A stretch of 64,000 bases of DNA, from the NCBI GenBank assembly GCA_947501555.1, contig CANMWG010000001.1, forward strand, positions 124,001 through 188,000. The letters are read 5' to 3'. Below the pieces are notes generated by a model. The model saw only the letters and a program-made list of their open reading frames with translations. It was not told the DNA's origin and did not search any database. Positions 40,831-50,075 of this stretch are shown piece by piece (the first letter of the stretch is position 1; every line of letters begins with the position of its first letter). A program made the position numbers and the translations under genes. Source of the stretch: an uncultured Paracoccaceae bacterium (GTDB lineage: Bacteria; Pseudomonadota; Alphaproteobacteria; Rhodobacterales; Rhodobacteraceae).

Positions 40831-42186
40831 TTAGCTGGTGGCGGCCCAAAGACCGGACCACCACGCCTCAAAGTCAAAGTTTGGCAGCCAGGTTACGATT
40901 TCTGGGAACATCAGCAAGGCTGCAATGGTGATCACATCAGCGATAAAGAACAAAGCCACGCCGCGGAACACTTGGCCCAGTGGAATGTCCGGCCTGACCC
41001 CATTGACCACAAAGCAGTTCAGCCCGATGGGCGGGGTGATCAGGCAGATCTCGGCCATTTTCACGGCGATAATTCCGAACCAAATCGGATCGAAGCCCAA
41101 GGCGATCACGGCAGGGTAGACCACGGGCAATGTCAGCAGCAGCATCCCGATTGCATCCATGAACATCCCCAGCACCGCATAGGCCAAAAGGATGCAGATC
41201 ATGATCGTCATGGGCTCCATATCCAGCCCCACGATCCATTCAGTGAAAGCGCCGGGAATGCCCGAGAACCCCAGGAACCGCACAAAGATCAGCACGCCCC
41301 AGATCAGCGAGAAGATCATCACGGTCAGTTTGGCGGATTCCATCAGCGATTCCTTGATGGATCGTAGCGGCGTGCCACGCACCAGTGCCAAGACAAACAC
41401 GACGAACGCCCCAAGTGCCCCGGCCTCGGTTGGGGTGGCCCAGCCGCTGTAGATCGACGTCATGATGATGATCACGACCAAAATGATCGGCGAGATGCCG
41501 GGCAGGGTGCGCATCCGCTCGCCCCAGGTGAAGCCTGAAACGGAAGGTGCGGCACCGGGTTTGACCATCGCCCAGACGACGATGATCCCCGCATATACAA
41601 TGGCCGAGAAGATACCGGGCAAGAAGCCTGCAAGCAGCAGTTTACCCACCGATTGCTCCACGATGATCGCGTAGATCACGAGGATTGCAGAAGGGGGGAT
41701 TAGCGTGGCCAGCGTCCCGGCCGAGGCCACGACCCCGGCGGCCATGCGCCTATCATAGCCGTATTTCAGCATCTCGGGGATCGCAACACGGCTAAACACC
41801 GCTGCAGTGGCTGTGGACGCGCCAGAGACAGCGGCAAAACCGGCTGTGGCAAAGACTGTTGCGATGGCCAGCCCGCCAGGCAACCAGCCCAGCCATTTGC
41901 GCGCTGCGTCGAATAGTTGCTGTGTCATACCTGCATGAAAGGCCAGAAACCCGATGAAGATAAACATTGGCAGCACGGACAGCGCATAGGTCGATGACTT
42001 TGAGTGAGGGATCGTGCCCACGATACCAGCCGCAGGGCCCCAGCCGCGCAGTTCAACCAGGCCCAACAGGCCCACGATGGCGGCGGCGAAAACGACCCGC
42101 ACCCCGATTAGAATCAGGCCCAACAGAAGGCACAGTGTGATCACGCCGACCAAGAAGGGGTCGGACATTCCGATGCCGATAATCAT
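40831..42186 (-). CDS. TRAP transporter large permease (DctM)
   Basis: 451 residues, about 12-13 membrane helices. Typical DctM blocks: PMFIFIGFLAFHAGMTQQLFDAARKWLGWLPGGLAIATVFATAGFAAVSGASTATAA and IPPSAILVIYAIIVEQSVGKLLLAG and GLNCFVVNGVRPDIPLGQVFRG. It forms the Na+-driven channel with the small subunit. Its ATG (42186) overlaps the small-subunit stop as ATGA. Substrate (likely a carboxylate) is not readable. Confidence 0.95.
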   Translation of the reverse strand: MIIGIGMSDPFLVGVITLCLLLGLILIGVRVVFAAAIVGLLGLVELRGWGPAAGIVGTIPHSKSSTYALSVLPMFIFIGFLAFHAGMTQQLFDAARKWLGWLPGGLAIATVFATAGFAAVSGASTATAAVFSRVAIPEMLKYGYDRRMAAGVVASAGTLATLIPPSAILVIYAIIVEQSVGKLLLAGFLPGIFSAIVYAGIIVVWAMVKPGAAPSVSGFTWGERMRTLPGISPIILVVIIIMTSIYSGWATPTEAGALGAFVVFVLALVRGTPLRSIKESLMESAKLTVMIFSLIWGVLIFVRFLGFSGIPGAFTEWIVGLDMEPMTIMICILLAYAVLGMFMDAIGMLLLTLPVVYPAVIALGFDPIWFGIIAVKMAEICLITPPIGLNCFVVNGVRPDIPLGQVFRGVALFFIADVITIAALLMFPEIVTWLPNFDFEAWWSGLWAATS

Positions 42187-42830
42187 GGGCGGCCTCCCGT
42201 GTCTGTCCCGGGATCTTTCAGTTCGGCCGCATTACCCATCACTTCGGCGATTTCGTCTTGCGCCTGTTCGGCCACATCCTTGGCCACAATCACGGCAATG
42301 GGGGTGGCCTTTGGATAGATCACCAACCGTATTGCACCAAGGCATTGTAGCGCGAGACGACACCACCAAATGCTGAACGCGATGGGGACCAGTAGTTTGG
42401 ACGGCCAGGTGGGGTATTCGGCATCGATGGTGGTATCACCCAATGTGTAGGCGCGCAGGAAATGCCCGAAACTGTAGTAGATCAACACGCCGATAATGAA
42501 CATGGCCAAGGCAGCGCCCAAGGCCTCGGCGGCCCAAAGCCCGCGCCCTTTCAGCCGACCGATCAGCAACTCCATCCGGATGTGACTGCCAAGCCGTTGG
42601 GTATAGGCGGCACCCAAGAATGCCATGCTGGCCATCGAAAGCTCGACCAGATCGATGTAGCCTGTGATCGGCGTGTTGAAGATGGTTCGAAGAACGATCT
42701 GCAGAACGCCTAAAAGCATCAGCGCCATGATGGCGCATGCGGCCAAGAGGTTTGCAACGTCCTCAATGGGCATCAAGCCCTTGTTCAGGCGCGCCAAGAG
42801 GCTGGTGTTTGCCTGTTTCTCAATTGCCAT
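42183..42830 (-). CDS. TRAP transporter small permease (DctQ)
   Basis: 215 residues with four membrane helices, preceded by a short cytoplasmic MAIEKQANTSLLARLNKGL. Typical DctQ block VELSMASMAFLGAAYTQRLGSHIRMELLIGRL is present. A ~40-residue acidic C-terminal tail (VAEQAQDEIAEVMGNAAELKDPG) is longer than usual. Start at ATG 42830 rather than 42887 by family alignment. It lies 63 bp after the binding protein and overlaps the large permease. Confidence 0.92.
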   Translation of the reverse strand: MAIEKQANTSLLARLNKGLMPIEDVANLLAACAIMALMLLGVLQIVLRTIFNTPITGYIDLVELSMASMAFLGAAYTQRLGSHIRMELLIGRLKGRGLWAAEALGAALAMFIIGVLIYYSFGHFLRAYTLGDTTIDAEYPTWPSKLLVPIAFSIWWCRLALQCLGAIRLVIYPKATPIAVIVAKDVAEQAQDEIAEVMGNAAELKDPGTDTGGRP

Positions 42831-42893
42831 GTGGCTGTCCTTGGATGGGTCCGCGTTTGGCCCGGATGCATCACGCAGCCGGGCCAATATGGC

Positions 42894-43922
42894 TTAGTTG
42901 GTTTGTGCTTCTTCGGCGTAGGCCCAAACAGCATCAAACAAGCCTTGCGCATCAAAGTCTGCGCTGTTGGCGGCGATCCAAGCGTCCCAAACTGGTTGCC
43001 CTGCGATTTCCCGGAATTCAGCGATTTGTTCGTCCGTATAGACGATTTCCTGCATGGTTTCGCGGAAGTTCGGCAGGTTGATTTCATCCTGCTCGGCATA
43101 GGCCGCTTGTTCGGTGTCCATCCCCATCTGGCGCAGGTCCATCAAAAGCGTCTGATATTGCGGGGGCAAGGCGTCATAGGATGTCTTGTTCAGGACCCAA
43201 CCACATTCAGAGGTGCCGGGTGCAAGGTTCGAAGTGAACCATTCGGCCTCATCCGCAATACCAAAGCTGACATGCGCATAGGTGTAGGGGAAGGCGGCCG
43301 CATCAAGGGCACCACGTTGAAAGGCGGTTGATGTCTCACCTGCGGGCAATGTCTGCTTGGTGGCACCCAGGGCCTCCATCGCATCACCAAGTCCACCGCC
43401 TGCACGCACCCGCAGGCCGTCCCAGCCACTCAGTTCCGTTGGCGCGTCACCTTTGCCGAGGATTTCGTACTGCGGCAACAGACCCGAGAGATAAGGAATC
43501 GCGTTCCATGCTGCCATATCTTCGACAATTGCAGGATGTTCAAACATCTTCGAGCGGACGTATTGATCAACTTCTGGGTCGCCCAACGGCAGGAAAGGCA
43601 GTGAGAACACCATCCAAGCGGGGTTCTTACCAGGGTGATAGAAGTTGCAGATGGCCGCACCTTCAAAAGCGTTCAGCTGCAAGCCGTCAAGGTTTTCGCG
43701 TGCGCCGGAAAGCTGGCCGCCGTAGAAGATTTCAATGTTGAAATTGCCCCCGGTTTGGGCTGCGACTTCTTCGGCGATGGCCTCCATGCCGGCAGACAGG
43801 GCGCGCGGGTTGCCCCACATTGAAAAGCTCCAATTGACTTCGGGCCCCTCGACGGTTTGTGCTGTCGCAGCAGTCGAAGCCAGCAAAAGGCCCATAAGGG
43901 CCGTGCGTGTAAATGATTTCAT
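42894..43922 (-). CDS. TRAP transporter solute-binding protein (DctP family)
   Basis: 342 residues, signal peptide MKSFTRTALMGLLLASTAATAQ. DctP blocks: WGNPRALSAGMEAIAEEVAAQTGGNFNIEIFYGGQLSGARENLDGLQ, SGWDGLRVRAGGGLGDAMEALGATKQTLPAGE with the Arg that binds the ligand carboxylate, and FQRGALDAAAFPYTY. It binds an organic acid in the periplasm. Start 43922 by GGGAGGATGAC. First gene of the operon dctP-dctQ-dctM-glcG-like; the ATCGATTTTAT element lies about 110 bp upstream. Confidence 0.93.
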   Translation of the reverse strand: MKSFTRTALMGLLLASTAATAQTVEGPEVNWSFSMWGNPRALSAGMEAIAEEVAAQTGGNFNIEIFYGGQLSGARENLDGLQLNAFEGAAICNFYHPGKNPAWMVFSLPFLPLGDPEVDQYVRSKMFEHPAIVEDMAAWNAIPYLSGLLPQYEILGKGDAPTELSGWDGLRVRAGGGLGDAMEALGATKQTLPAGETSTAFQRGALDAAAFPYTYAHVSFGIADEAEWFTSNLAPGTSECGWVLNKTSYDALPPQYQTLLMDLRQMGMDTEQAAYAEQDEINLPNFRETMQEIVYTDEQIAEFREIAGQPVWDAWIAANSADFDAQGLFDAVWAYAEEAQTN

Positions 43923-44028
43923 GTCATCCTCCCAGATGGTTATGGCGGCATTGCGCCAGTCTTCAGCGTGCGATTTGGGCCGCACGCCATTCGTTCAAGA
44001 CTTCCTCCGAGATCAAGTTTGGTATAAT

Positions 44029-44042
44029 ATCGATTTTATTGC
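44029..44042 (-). promoter_or_regulatory. Operator-like element upstream of the TRAP operon
   Basis: ATCGATTTTATTGC, sharing 11 identical bases in a row (ATCGATTTTAT) with the element before the TAXI-TRAP operon (47684-47696) and in the same orientation relative to its operon. Position is about 110-120 bp before the dctP start. A shared regulator is inferred. Confidence 0.5.
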
Positions 44043-44101
44043 AAACAAATTAAGTATATCGCCAGAAGGCCGAAATTTTCGGTGAAGCTGTCGATCACAG
44101 C

Positions 44102-44126
44102 AAAAAGGGCGCCCAATCGGCGCCCT
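44102..44126 (-). terminator. Terminator of the TAXI-TRAP/cupin operon
   Basis: AGGGCGCC (44106-44113) and GGCGCCCT (44119-44126) form a perfect 8-bp stem with a 5-nt loop. On the minus strand TTTTT follows directly. It lies about 40 bp beyond the cupin stop at 44166. Confidence 0.9.
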
Positions 44127-44165
44127 CTTGTGTTTCTCGATGTGATTTTTGGATGCCCGCTGGAT

Positions 44166-44747
44166 CTACCGGTCGGGGATACCCTTACCGCCGCCTGCCT
44201 GCGTCACCCCATCAACAAGCACAAACATGATTGTGCAGGGTTCCGTGCCCCGGTTGGCCCAGGCGTGGTTGGTGCCGCGTTGCACGACAACATCGCCAGC
44301 CTTCAGCAAAACGTCATCTTCTTCGTTGTCCATCAGCATCCAGATCTCGCCGTTCATAACGATGCCATAATCGACGCTATCTGTCCGGTGCATCCAGGGA
44401 TGCCGCCCGCCCTGAACGACGTTTGCGCCAGCGCCCATTTCCGCAAAGGCATTCGCGCCGTCTTCGCTGGACAGTTTGGCCATGACTTCGGGATCTTCTG
44501 GCATAAATTCAACGCAGCGAAAAACGGTCCCGTTCTTTGGAGGGTGCAAGATAAAGTCGCCCGTGCAAGTTTCGGTTGGTCCGTCGTATTCGGCGGGCGT
44601 CTGATCTGTCAGCCAGAAGTTCGTCAACCGGACGCCGGGCCGATTTGGGCGCTCCAGCATCTGCGTTGCAAGTTCATCGCTTTCAATGATCGCGACACCT
44701 TTGGCGTCGTGGCCAGTGACAACACGGCGATAGTTCTTATGGGTCAT
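44166..44747 (-). CDS. Cupin-domain protein of the TAXI-TRAP operon
   Basis: 193 residues. The cupin part shows GGRHPWMHRTDSVDYGIVMNGEIWMLMDNEEDDVLLKAGDVVVQRGTNHAWANRGTEPC, with His residues of the two cupin motifs (HRTDSVDYG and GTNHAWAN). This set resembles small cupins next to aromatic- or aliphatic-acid catabolic genes. ATG 44747 overlaps the permease stop as ATGA, so the longer frame to 44912 is rejected. It may act on or sense the TAXI-TRAP substrate. A terminator follows at 44102-44126. Confidence 0.85.
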   Translation of the reverse strand: MTHKNYRRVVTGHDAKGVAIIESDELATQMLERPNRPGVRLTNFWLTDQTPAEYDGPTETCTGDFILHPPKNGTVFRCVEFMPEDPEVMAKLSSEDGANAFAEMGAGANVVQGGRHPWMHRTDSVDYGIVMNGEIWMLMDNEEDDVLLKAGDVVVQRGTNHAWANRGTEPCTIMFVLVDGVTQAGGGKGIPDR

Positions 44748-46633
44748 TGATGGGCCTCTTTTGGAGATGTTTTTGATGTGCGATCCATGATGAAGACCGC
44801 AGCAAATAGGCAGATGCCGATCGCTCCGCTGATCCAGCCCTGAAACAGCAGGCTTAGGCCTGCAACGGCTGACATCGCGCGCAATACAGGTGAAAGATGG
44901 TTGGTCAAGCAACCGATGATGGCGACTGCAATGGCAAAGGTTCCCAAGGCTGCAGTCACGACAGCGAACGCGTTTTCCACATATGTGCCGCCCATCAGCA
45001 AGCCAGGGCCGTAGACAAACGCAAACGGCAGCACAAATGAGGTCGCAGCATAAGATGCAGCCGTCCAGCCAACCTTATTGACGTTCGCCCCTGCGATGCC
45101 GCCCGCCACATAAGACGCAAGTGCCACAGGCGGTGTGATGGTTGAGATGCAGCCATAGTAGAAAACAAAGAAATGCGCGGTCAGTACAGGCACACCCAGT
45201 TTGACAAGGGCAGGCGCCACGACCGTGGCGAGGATCAGATATGCCGCCGTTGTGGGCAGCCCCATGCCCAAAATGATCGATGTGACCATGGTAAAGAACA
45301 AGGCCAAAAACAGATAGCCCGCCGAGGCCACGTCAATCAACGTCGCAATCTTGGACCCTAGCCCTGTAACCCCCAAGATCCCAGCAATGATCCCTGCCGC
45401 AGCACATGCCGCTGAAATGGTAACAACGGACCGTGCCCCTTCAGAAATGGAGGTTGTGATTTTCTGGAAAAACGCCAAGTCGATCTTCCGCTGCCAGATG
45501 ATGTCACCGACGATCAGAACGGCCATGGCCCACAGGGAAGCCATGAAGGGCGAATAGCCCGATAGCATGACCCCGATCAATGTGCCGAAGGCCGCAATGA
45601 ACGGGCTGCCGTCGAGCAGGACTTTCCACAGCGGGACGTCGTCTTCGGACGCGACGGACGCATTTGGCACAATGTCTGACTTCACCGCTTGCAAATGCAC
45701 GACCATAAAGGCCGAGCTAAAGAACAGCAGTGCAGGGATAATCGCGGCCAGCATGATGGAGGTGTAGGGCACGCCCACGATTTCGGCCATAATGAAGGCG
45801 GCAGCCCCCATGACTGGCGGCATGATCTGGCCTCCGGTTGAGGCAACGGCCTCAATCGCTGCGGCCTGATGCGGCTTATATCCTTCACGCTTCATAATTG
45901 GGATTGTGACAGTACCCGTCACAGCCACGTTGCCTGCAGCGGATCCGCTGACCATGCCAATCAACGTCGAAAAAAGTACGGCTGATTTGGCCGAAGCCGC
46001 GCGTAGGCCGCGTGTGCATCGATTGGAGAGTTCGAAAAAGAAGTCGCCTGCGCCAAAGTTCGAAAGCAACGCCCCGAAGATGGTGAACACGATGATATAC
46101 GTCGCAGCGACGCCCACAGGGATGCCGTAGATCCCTTGTGTGTCCATGGTCAGAACAACAACGATCCGCTGCAGATTGGACCCGCGCCCCTCTAGAACAC
46201 CCGGTAGGTAAGGGGCCAGAAAGGGGTATAGGAAAAAGACAAAAGTAATTCCCGCAAGGATCCAGCCGATCCCGCGGCGTGCTGCCTCAAAAACCACCGC
46301 GATGAGGACGACCCCGGCAATAAAGTCGGTGTCGTTTGTGATGCCACCGCTAAAGGCAATCGCTTTCCAGCGGGTCAAAAGATATGCGCTGGCACAGACT
46401 GTTGCCACCACGAGAACGAAGGATAAAGCTGCATTCAGCTTGGTGCCCGCCATCCGCTCGGATGCGGGCTTGATTACGAAGAGAAGTGAGAGTGCCAGCA
46501 TGACATGCGTCACGCGCATTGGCATTGTTGAGATCGCGATGACGCCCGACACAACCATCAGATGGTATGCACCCAGCGCCAATCCGGCCAAAAATACTGC
46601 GTTTTTCAGCGTGACGACGCGCGAAATTGTCAT
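44744..46633 (-). CDS. TAXI-TRAP transporter fused permease (4TM/12TM)
   Basis: 629 residues with about 16-18 membrane helices, the fused small plus large subunit form used with TAXI binding proteins. The DctM-like part shows NVAVTGTVTIPIMKREGYKPHQAAAIEAVASTGGQIMPPVMGAAAFIMAEI and GLPTTAAYLILATVVAPALVKLGV. The start was moved from 46741 to ATG 46633; the longer frame would include the hairpin between genes. It lies 58 bp downstream of the binding-protein gene. The substrate is unknown; TAXI systems take up glutamate-like or other acids. Confidence 0.93.
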   Translation of the reverse strand: MTISRVVTLKNAVFLAGLALGAYHLMVVSGVIAISTMPMRVTHVMLALSLLFVIKPASERMAGTKLNAALSFVLVVATVCASAYLLTRWKAIAFSGGITNDTDFIAGVVLIAVVFEAARRGIGWILAGITFVFFLYPFLAPYLPGVLEGRGSNLQRIVVVLTMDTQGIYGIPVGVAATYIIVFTIFGALLSNFGAGDFFFELSNRCTRGLRAASAKSAVLFSTLIGMVSGSAAGNVAVTGTVTIPIMKREGYKPHQAAAIEAVASTGGQIMPPVMGAAAFIMAEIVGVPYTSIMLAAIIPALLFFSSAFMVVHLQAVKSDIVPNASVASEDDVPLWKVLLDGSPFIAAFGTLIGVMLSGYSPFMASLWAMAVLIVGDIIWQRKIDLAFFQKITTSISEGARSVVTISAACAAAGIIAGILGVTGLGSKIATLIDVASAGYLFLALFFTMVTSIILGMGLPTTAAYLILATVVAPALVKLGVPVLTAHFFVFYYGCISTITPPVALASYVAGGIAGANVNKVGWTAASYAATSFVLPFAFVYGPGLLMGGTYVENAFAVVTAALGTFAIAVAIIGCLTNHLSPVLRAMSAVAGLSLLFQGWISGAIGICLFAAVFIMDRTSKTSPKEAHQ

Positions 46634-46663
46634 GGAGGATATCCAGTTGTTCTTTGTATGGAA

Positions 46664-46685
46664 AAGGGGCCCAAGAGGGCCCCTT
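46664..46685 (-). terminator. Attenuating hairpin between TAXI binding protein and permease
   Basis: AAGGGGCCC / GGGCCCCTT stem of 9 bp with a 4-nt loop, 7 bp after the binding-protein stop, followed on the minus strand by TTTTCC. Likely a leaky terminator that keeps the binding protein in excess over the permease. Confidence 0.75.
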
Positions 46686-46691
46686 CCTGTA

Positions 46692-47624
46692 TTATTGTCC
46701 GTCGAAGTAGGCTTGCGCACCCGCATGCAGCGGAATTGCAAGGTTCAACGACATCTCAGGGTCGATTTGACGGGCGTTTGCGTTTTCGGCCTGTAGCTCT
46801 TCGAGGTTGTCAAAGATCGCACGGGTCACAGCCTCAACTGTCGCCGCATCCAGAGAATTTGGGGCAACCAGCATATTGTTGACACCAATCACCATTGCAT
46901 CTTCTGGGGTGCCATAGACATCCGCCGAGATCTCAACAGGCACATAAGCGCCATTGGCTTCCAGTGCCTTGTCTAACATACCGTCAGAGAATGAGATAAA
47001 GCGCAGATCGGCACCAGCAGCAGCCTGCATAACAGCACCTGCAGGGTAGCCCGATAGGGCCAAGGCCGCATCTACTGTCCCGTCTGTCAATTGGCTAAAG
47101 CCATCAGCATAGCTGACAAAACTTGGGGTAATGTCATCGATGCTCATATCATGCAGGGGCATCAGGAAGTTGACAAAGCCCAAGGTGCCGCCACCGGCCG
47201 GGCCAACAGCCACATTCTTGCCAGCCAGGTCTTCAAACGTCTGGATATCGCTGTCTGCCAAGACGATCATATGCAAGACGGAAGGGTGAAGTGCGGCCAC
47301 AGCGCCAAGATCAATGGGACCAGCGGCGGCGTAGGGGCCTTTGCCGCCAACGGCGAGAACAGCAAGGTTGTTGTTTGTGATGGCGATTTCAACTTCACCG
47401 GTTGAAATCAGGTTCGGGTTCTGAACGGACCCGCCTGTCACAACAGGCACCATTGAGATGTCGCTTCCAGCATGGCTATTGACCACGTTCGATATGCTTT
47501 GACCCATTGGATAAAAAGCACCGCCAAGTGACGCTGTCCCGATGCGCAGCTCCTCGGCAATCGCCGTGGACGATATTGTTGCCAATGCTGCCGCGCCGAT
47601 GACGCTTTTGAGTGACGAAAACAT
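46692..47624 (-). CDS. TAXI-family TRAP solute-binding protein
   Basis: 310 residues with signal peptide MFSSLKSVIGAAALATISSTAIAEE. The mature protein starts LRIGTASLGGAFYPMGQSISNVVN, the classic TAXI beginning (GTASxGGxYYPxG), and continues with VTGGSVQNPNLISTGEVEIAITNNNLA and VGPAGGGTLGF. It captures the substrate in the periplasm for the fused permease. AGGAGG precedes the ATG. The palindrome AAAATCGATTTT lies about 60 bp upstream. Confidence 0.94.
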   Translation of the reverse strand: MFSSLKSVIGAAALATISSTAIAEELRIGTASLGGAFYPMGQSISNVVNSHAGSDISMVPVVTGGSVQNPNLISTGEVEIAITNNNLAVLAVGGKGPYAAAGPIDLGAVAALHPSVLHMIVLADSDIQTFEDLAGKNVAVGPAGGGTLGFVNFLMPLHDMSIDDITPSFVSYADGFSQLTDGTVDAALALSGYPAGAVMQAAAGADLRFISFSDGMLDKALEANGAYVPVEISADVYGTPEDAMVIGVNNMLVAPNSLDAATVEAVTRAIFDNLEELQAENANARQIDPEMSLNLAIPLHAGAQAYFDGQ

Positions 47625-47680
47625 GGAATCCTCCTAGTTGTTTCGGTTTATGATAGCGACGATGCGCTAAATTAAAAGAC

Positions 47681-47696
47681 AAAATCGATTTTATGC
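47681..47696 (-). promoter_or_regulatory. Palindromic operator-like element upstream of the TAXI-TRAP operon
   Basis: AAAATCGATTTT is a perfect 12-bp palindrome (47681-47692). The extended ATCGATTTTATGC (47684-47696) matches the element at 44029-44042 upstream of the neighbouring TRAP operon. It lies 57-72 bp before the TAXI binding-protein start, in the usual operator range. Confidence 0.55.
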
Positions 47697-48001
47697 CCGC
47701 ATCACAACAAATATCACCAAAAACTTCACGTGGGCCGAAAGCGCCTACCAATCGGCTTATAAAGCAACGTCTTTGTATTCAAGGTTGACGTTGCCCCTTC
47801 AAAACCTGACGCGAGGTTTTGTATTAGAATCAAGTACTTTATTGTCACATCAACCTATGGATTGCTTGCATAATGTGCACTCGGCTGAAAACCGCTTCTG
47901 TAGGGTGCGGGTTTGGCGGGAAATGGGTGCGTCGCGTCTTGAAGGGAAGCGAACAGGACCAAAGTTTGCGCTTTCAGGCCCGATCGGCTCTGGGTGACGT
48001 G
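47697..48001. other. Intergenic region without supported gene
   Basis: About 305 bp. A 74-codon plus frame (47773-47997) lacks a ribosome site and any family resemblance. No RNA gene was seen. The region may be part of the debris around the broken TupA-like gene. Confidence 0.35.
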
Positions 48002-48514
48002 CTAGGCGGGCCTTAAATCAGCGTCGTCTGGGAAGAGCCGAGATCCCCTCCAAGCGGCGCCAAGACGACGATCCAAACCGGCACTTCGCATCTTCTTTTT
48101 GGCACCAAAGGGGCAAAGCGTAATTTCACCAAGGTAAATGTGTTGATCGCGCAGGAAGAAATCCACGCGTGCGAATTCTAGGTTCTGTGCAATGGCTTGA
48201 CCTTCTTCGAGGTAAACGCGCGTCGATATCGTTTGATACCACCATTCACCCGCCCAAAACCCATGTCGGTGGCGGCGTTCGAACCAAGTTTTCTGCTTTG
48301 CCAGAAGAGTTTTTCGGGTTGTCGCATCGAGCGGAAAGCGGACAGATACATTATTGCCCGCGCCGAAATTTGTTTTCAGAAAATATCGTCCATGCGGTGA
48401 TTTCAATTTTGGGCACGTTGATGCCATCCAAGTCGGCACGGTTTTTTCATACGGTGGTGACTGGTAGCTCGTTCTCAGGCTTGAACTCAAGCTTTTATGA
48501 TCCAGCAGGCGCAA
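48002..48514 (-). pseudogene. Remnant of a TupA-like ATP-grasp gene
   Basis: 170 codons. GRYFLKTNFGAGNNVSVRF matches the FVLKPNHGSG nucleotide-binding strand of TupA-like ATP-grasp proteins; EWWYQTISTRVYLEE matches the HYKxIKPRIxxEE block; ARVDFFLRDQHIYLGEITLCPFG and LDRRLGAAWR match the C-terminal DFYxxxGKVYFGELTF...D..LG..W end. About 100 N-terminal residues are absent, and the DYKFxCFNG segment expected between VYLEE and ARVDF is missing, so the copy seems truncated twice. Full members are about 280-300 residues and act in surface-polymer synthesis. No partner gene is near. Probably nonfunctional. Confidence 0.6.
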
Positions 48515-48625
48515 TAAGCTGGCCCGTGTTACATGTGTTTTTGTAAGAAAACCGGGCGCAGTGTGTTTCGCGCGCCTTGGTCAATCGCTGGGTTGCCAAT
48601 GCAGGCTTCATGCTGGGGGCCGGGA

Positions 48626-49096
48626 CTATCCCGACCGCAAGCCTGTTTCGACCAACATGCCGCGTCGTTTCGCCTCGTAGTAATATCCCCGCGCATACCA
48701 GCTGACTGCGGTGGCTTCATCCCCGTCGGACACTAGCCAGGCTCCGCGCAGGTATTTGCCCGCGTACATGAGGTTAGTTTCCGCATCCAAGAGCCCTTCT
48801 GGCGTGCCGCGATACCCCATCGTGCGGGCGGTTTCTGGCAGGATTTGCATCAGCCCATAGTAGGGGCCATTGCGCGCGTCGGCTCGGTAGTCGCTTTCGC
48901 GCTGGATGACCCGGTGCAGCAGAGTGACCGGAATATCGTGAATTTCTGCATATTTGTTGACCAGCCGGCGCATTGCTGGCGTTTCACCTGGGTAAAGATC
49001 CGGCACAGAGGCGCGGCTTGTTGCAGGGTCGCGGCGTCCACAGGCACTCAGGGTGCCAGCAGCAATCAGCGCTAGCGCAAAGCGTCGGTTTATCAT
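48626..49096 (-). CDS. Lytic transglycosylase-like lipoprotein (SLT domain)
   Basis: 156 residues. A lipoprotein signal MINRRFALALIAAGTLSAC with lipobox LSAC ends at Cys19. The SLT fold follows: VTLLHRVIQRESDYRADARNG holds the catalytic Glu (RESDYR), then YYGLMQILPETARTMGYRGTPEGLLDAETNLMYAGKYLRGAW and AVSWYARGYY. It cleaves peptidoglycan with 1,6-anhydro formation in the periplasm, probably anchored in the outer membrane. It is shorter than most SLT proteins but complete for the domain. It is downstream of glsA on the same strand with a 63-bp gap. Confidence 0.9.
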   Translation of the reverse strand: MINRRFALALIAAGTLSACGRRDPATSRASVPDLYPGETPAMRRLVNKYAEIHDIPVTLLHRVIQRESDYRADARNGPYYGLMQILPETARTMGYRGTPEGLLDAETNLMYAGKYLRGAWLVSDGDEATAVSWYARGYYYEAKRRGMLVETGLRSG

Positions 49097-49159
49097 CTCG
49101 GGCCTCGTTCGTTTTTTGTTTCCGAAACCCTAAGGCGGCACAGGCGAAAACGAAAGGGC

Positions 49160-50071
49160 TTAGCGAAAAACGGACCATCCGGTGCGTTGCGCCAGCATCT
49201 CAATCGCTTCGGTGCCAAGCTTGGAATTACCCTGCGCATTCAGTCCCGGTGACCACACGCTGATCGCAGCCCGTCCGGGCACGATCACCATGATCCCGCC
49301 GCCCACGCCGCTTTTGCCCGGCAAACCAACGCGATAAGCGAAATCCCCGGATGCATCGTAATGTCCGCAGAGCATCATCATCGCATTGATCCGGTGCTGT
49401 CGGGCAGGTGAGACCATGCGAGGCGCTCCCGCCGCCCCCGTCAAAAACAACCCAGCCCGCGCGAGCTGTTCGCAAGTCATCTCAACAGCGCATTGATGAA
49501 AATAGGCACCTAGCGTCAGGTCCGGCGCATTGAGCAGGTTTCCATGGGACAGCATGAAATAGGCCAAGGATCGGTTCAGATCACCCGTCGCCTGCTCGGA
49601 GGCTGCAACCGCATCATTGATATGGATATCATCGTCTTGGGCTGCCGTACGGATAAAGCGCAGCAGTTCGCCGAGGAATTCACGCGGGGCGTGCCCTGCC
49701 AAAACAGCGTCGGTCGTGACAATGGCACCTGCGTTGATGAACGGATTGCGTGGCCGGCCTTTTTCGCGTTCCAGTTGTAGGATGGCATTGAACGCCTCGC
49801 CCGAGGGCTCACGGCCGACCCGTGTCCAAAGTTGATCCCCCATCCGGCCCAAAGCCATGGCTAGCGTAAACACCTTTGACACGCTTTGGATCGAGAACGG
49901 AACCTGCGCGTCGCCAGCGCTGAAGACCTGCCCCGAGGGCAGGGCTACGGAAACACCAAAATGATCCGGGCTGACTTGGGCCAGTTGCGGGATGTACCGC
50001 GCGACCACACCGCGATCCTCGGCTTTGCGCATTTCAGCGCAGATATCGTCTAAGATCGCCTGCAGGTCCAT
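49160..50071 (-). CDS. glsA: Glutaminase
   Basis: 303 residues, usual length for the serine-dependent beta-lactamase-like glutaminases. It hydrolyses glutamine to glutamate and ammonia. The catalytic SxxK lies in [53 protein letters not shown], and [22 protein letters not shown] are all strongly conserved. It begins 4 bp after the hisH stop without a Shine-Dalgarno, so it is probably read through from hisBH. Its place in a histidine operon is unusual. Confidence 0.95.
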   Translation of the reverse strand: MDLQAILDDICAEMRKAEDRGVVARYIPQLAQVSPDHFGVSVALPSGQVFSAGDAQVPFSIQSVSKVFTLAMALGRMGDQLWTRVGREPSGEAFNAILQLEREKGRPRNPFINAGAIVTTDAVLAGHAPREFLGELLRFIRTAAQDDDIHINDAVAASEQATGDLNRSLAYFMLSHGNLLNAPDLTLGAYFHQCAVEMTCEQLARAGLFLTGAAGAPRMVSPARQHRINAMMMLCGHYDASGDFAYRVGLPGKSGVGGGIMVIVPGRAAISVWSPGLNAQGNSKLGTEAIEMLAQRTGWSVFR

Positions 50072-50075
50072 TGCG

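Noticed and set aside
47773..47997. 74-codon frame on the + strand
   Set aside because: No ribosome site, no family resemblance, in a region that looks like intergenic debris.
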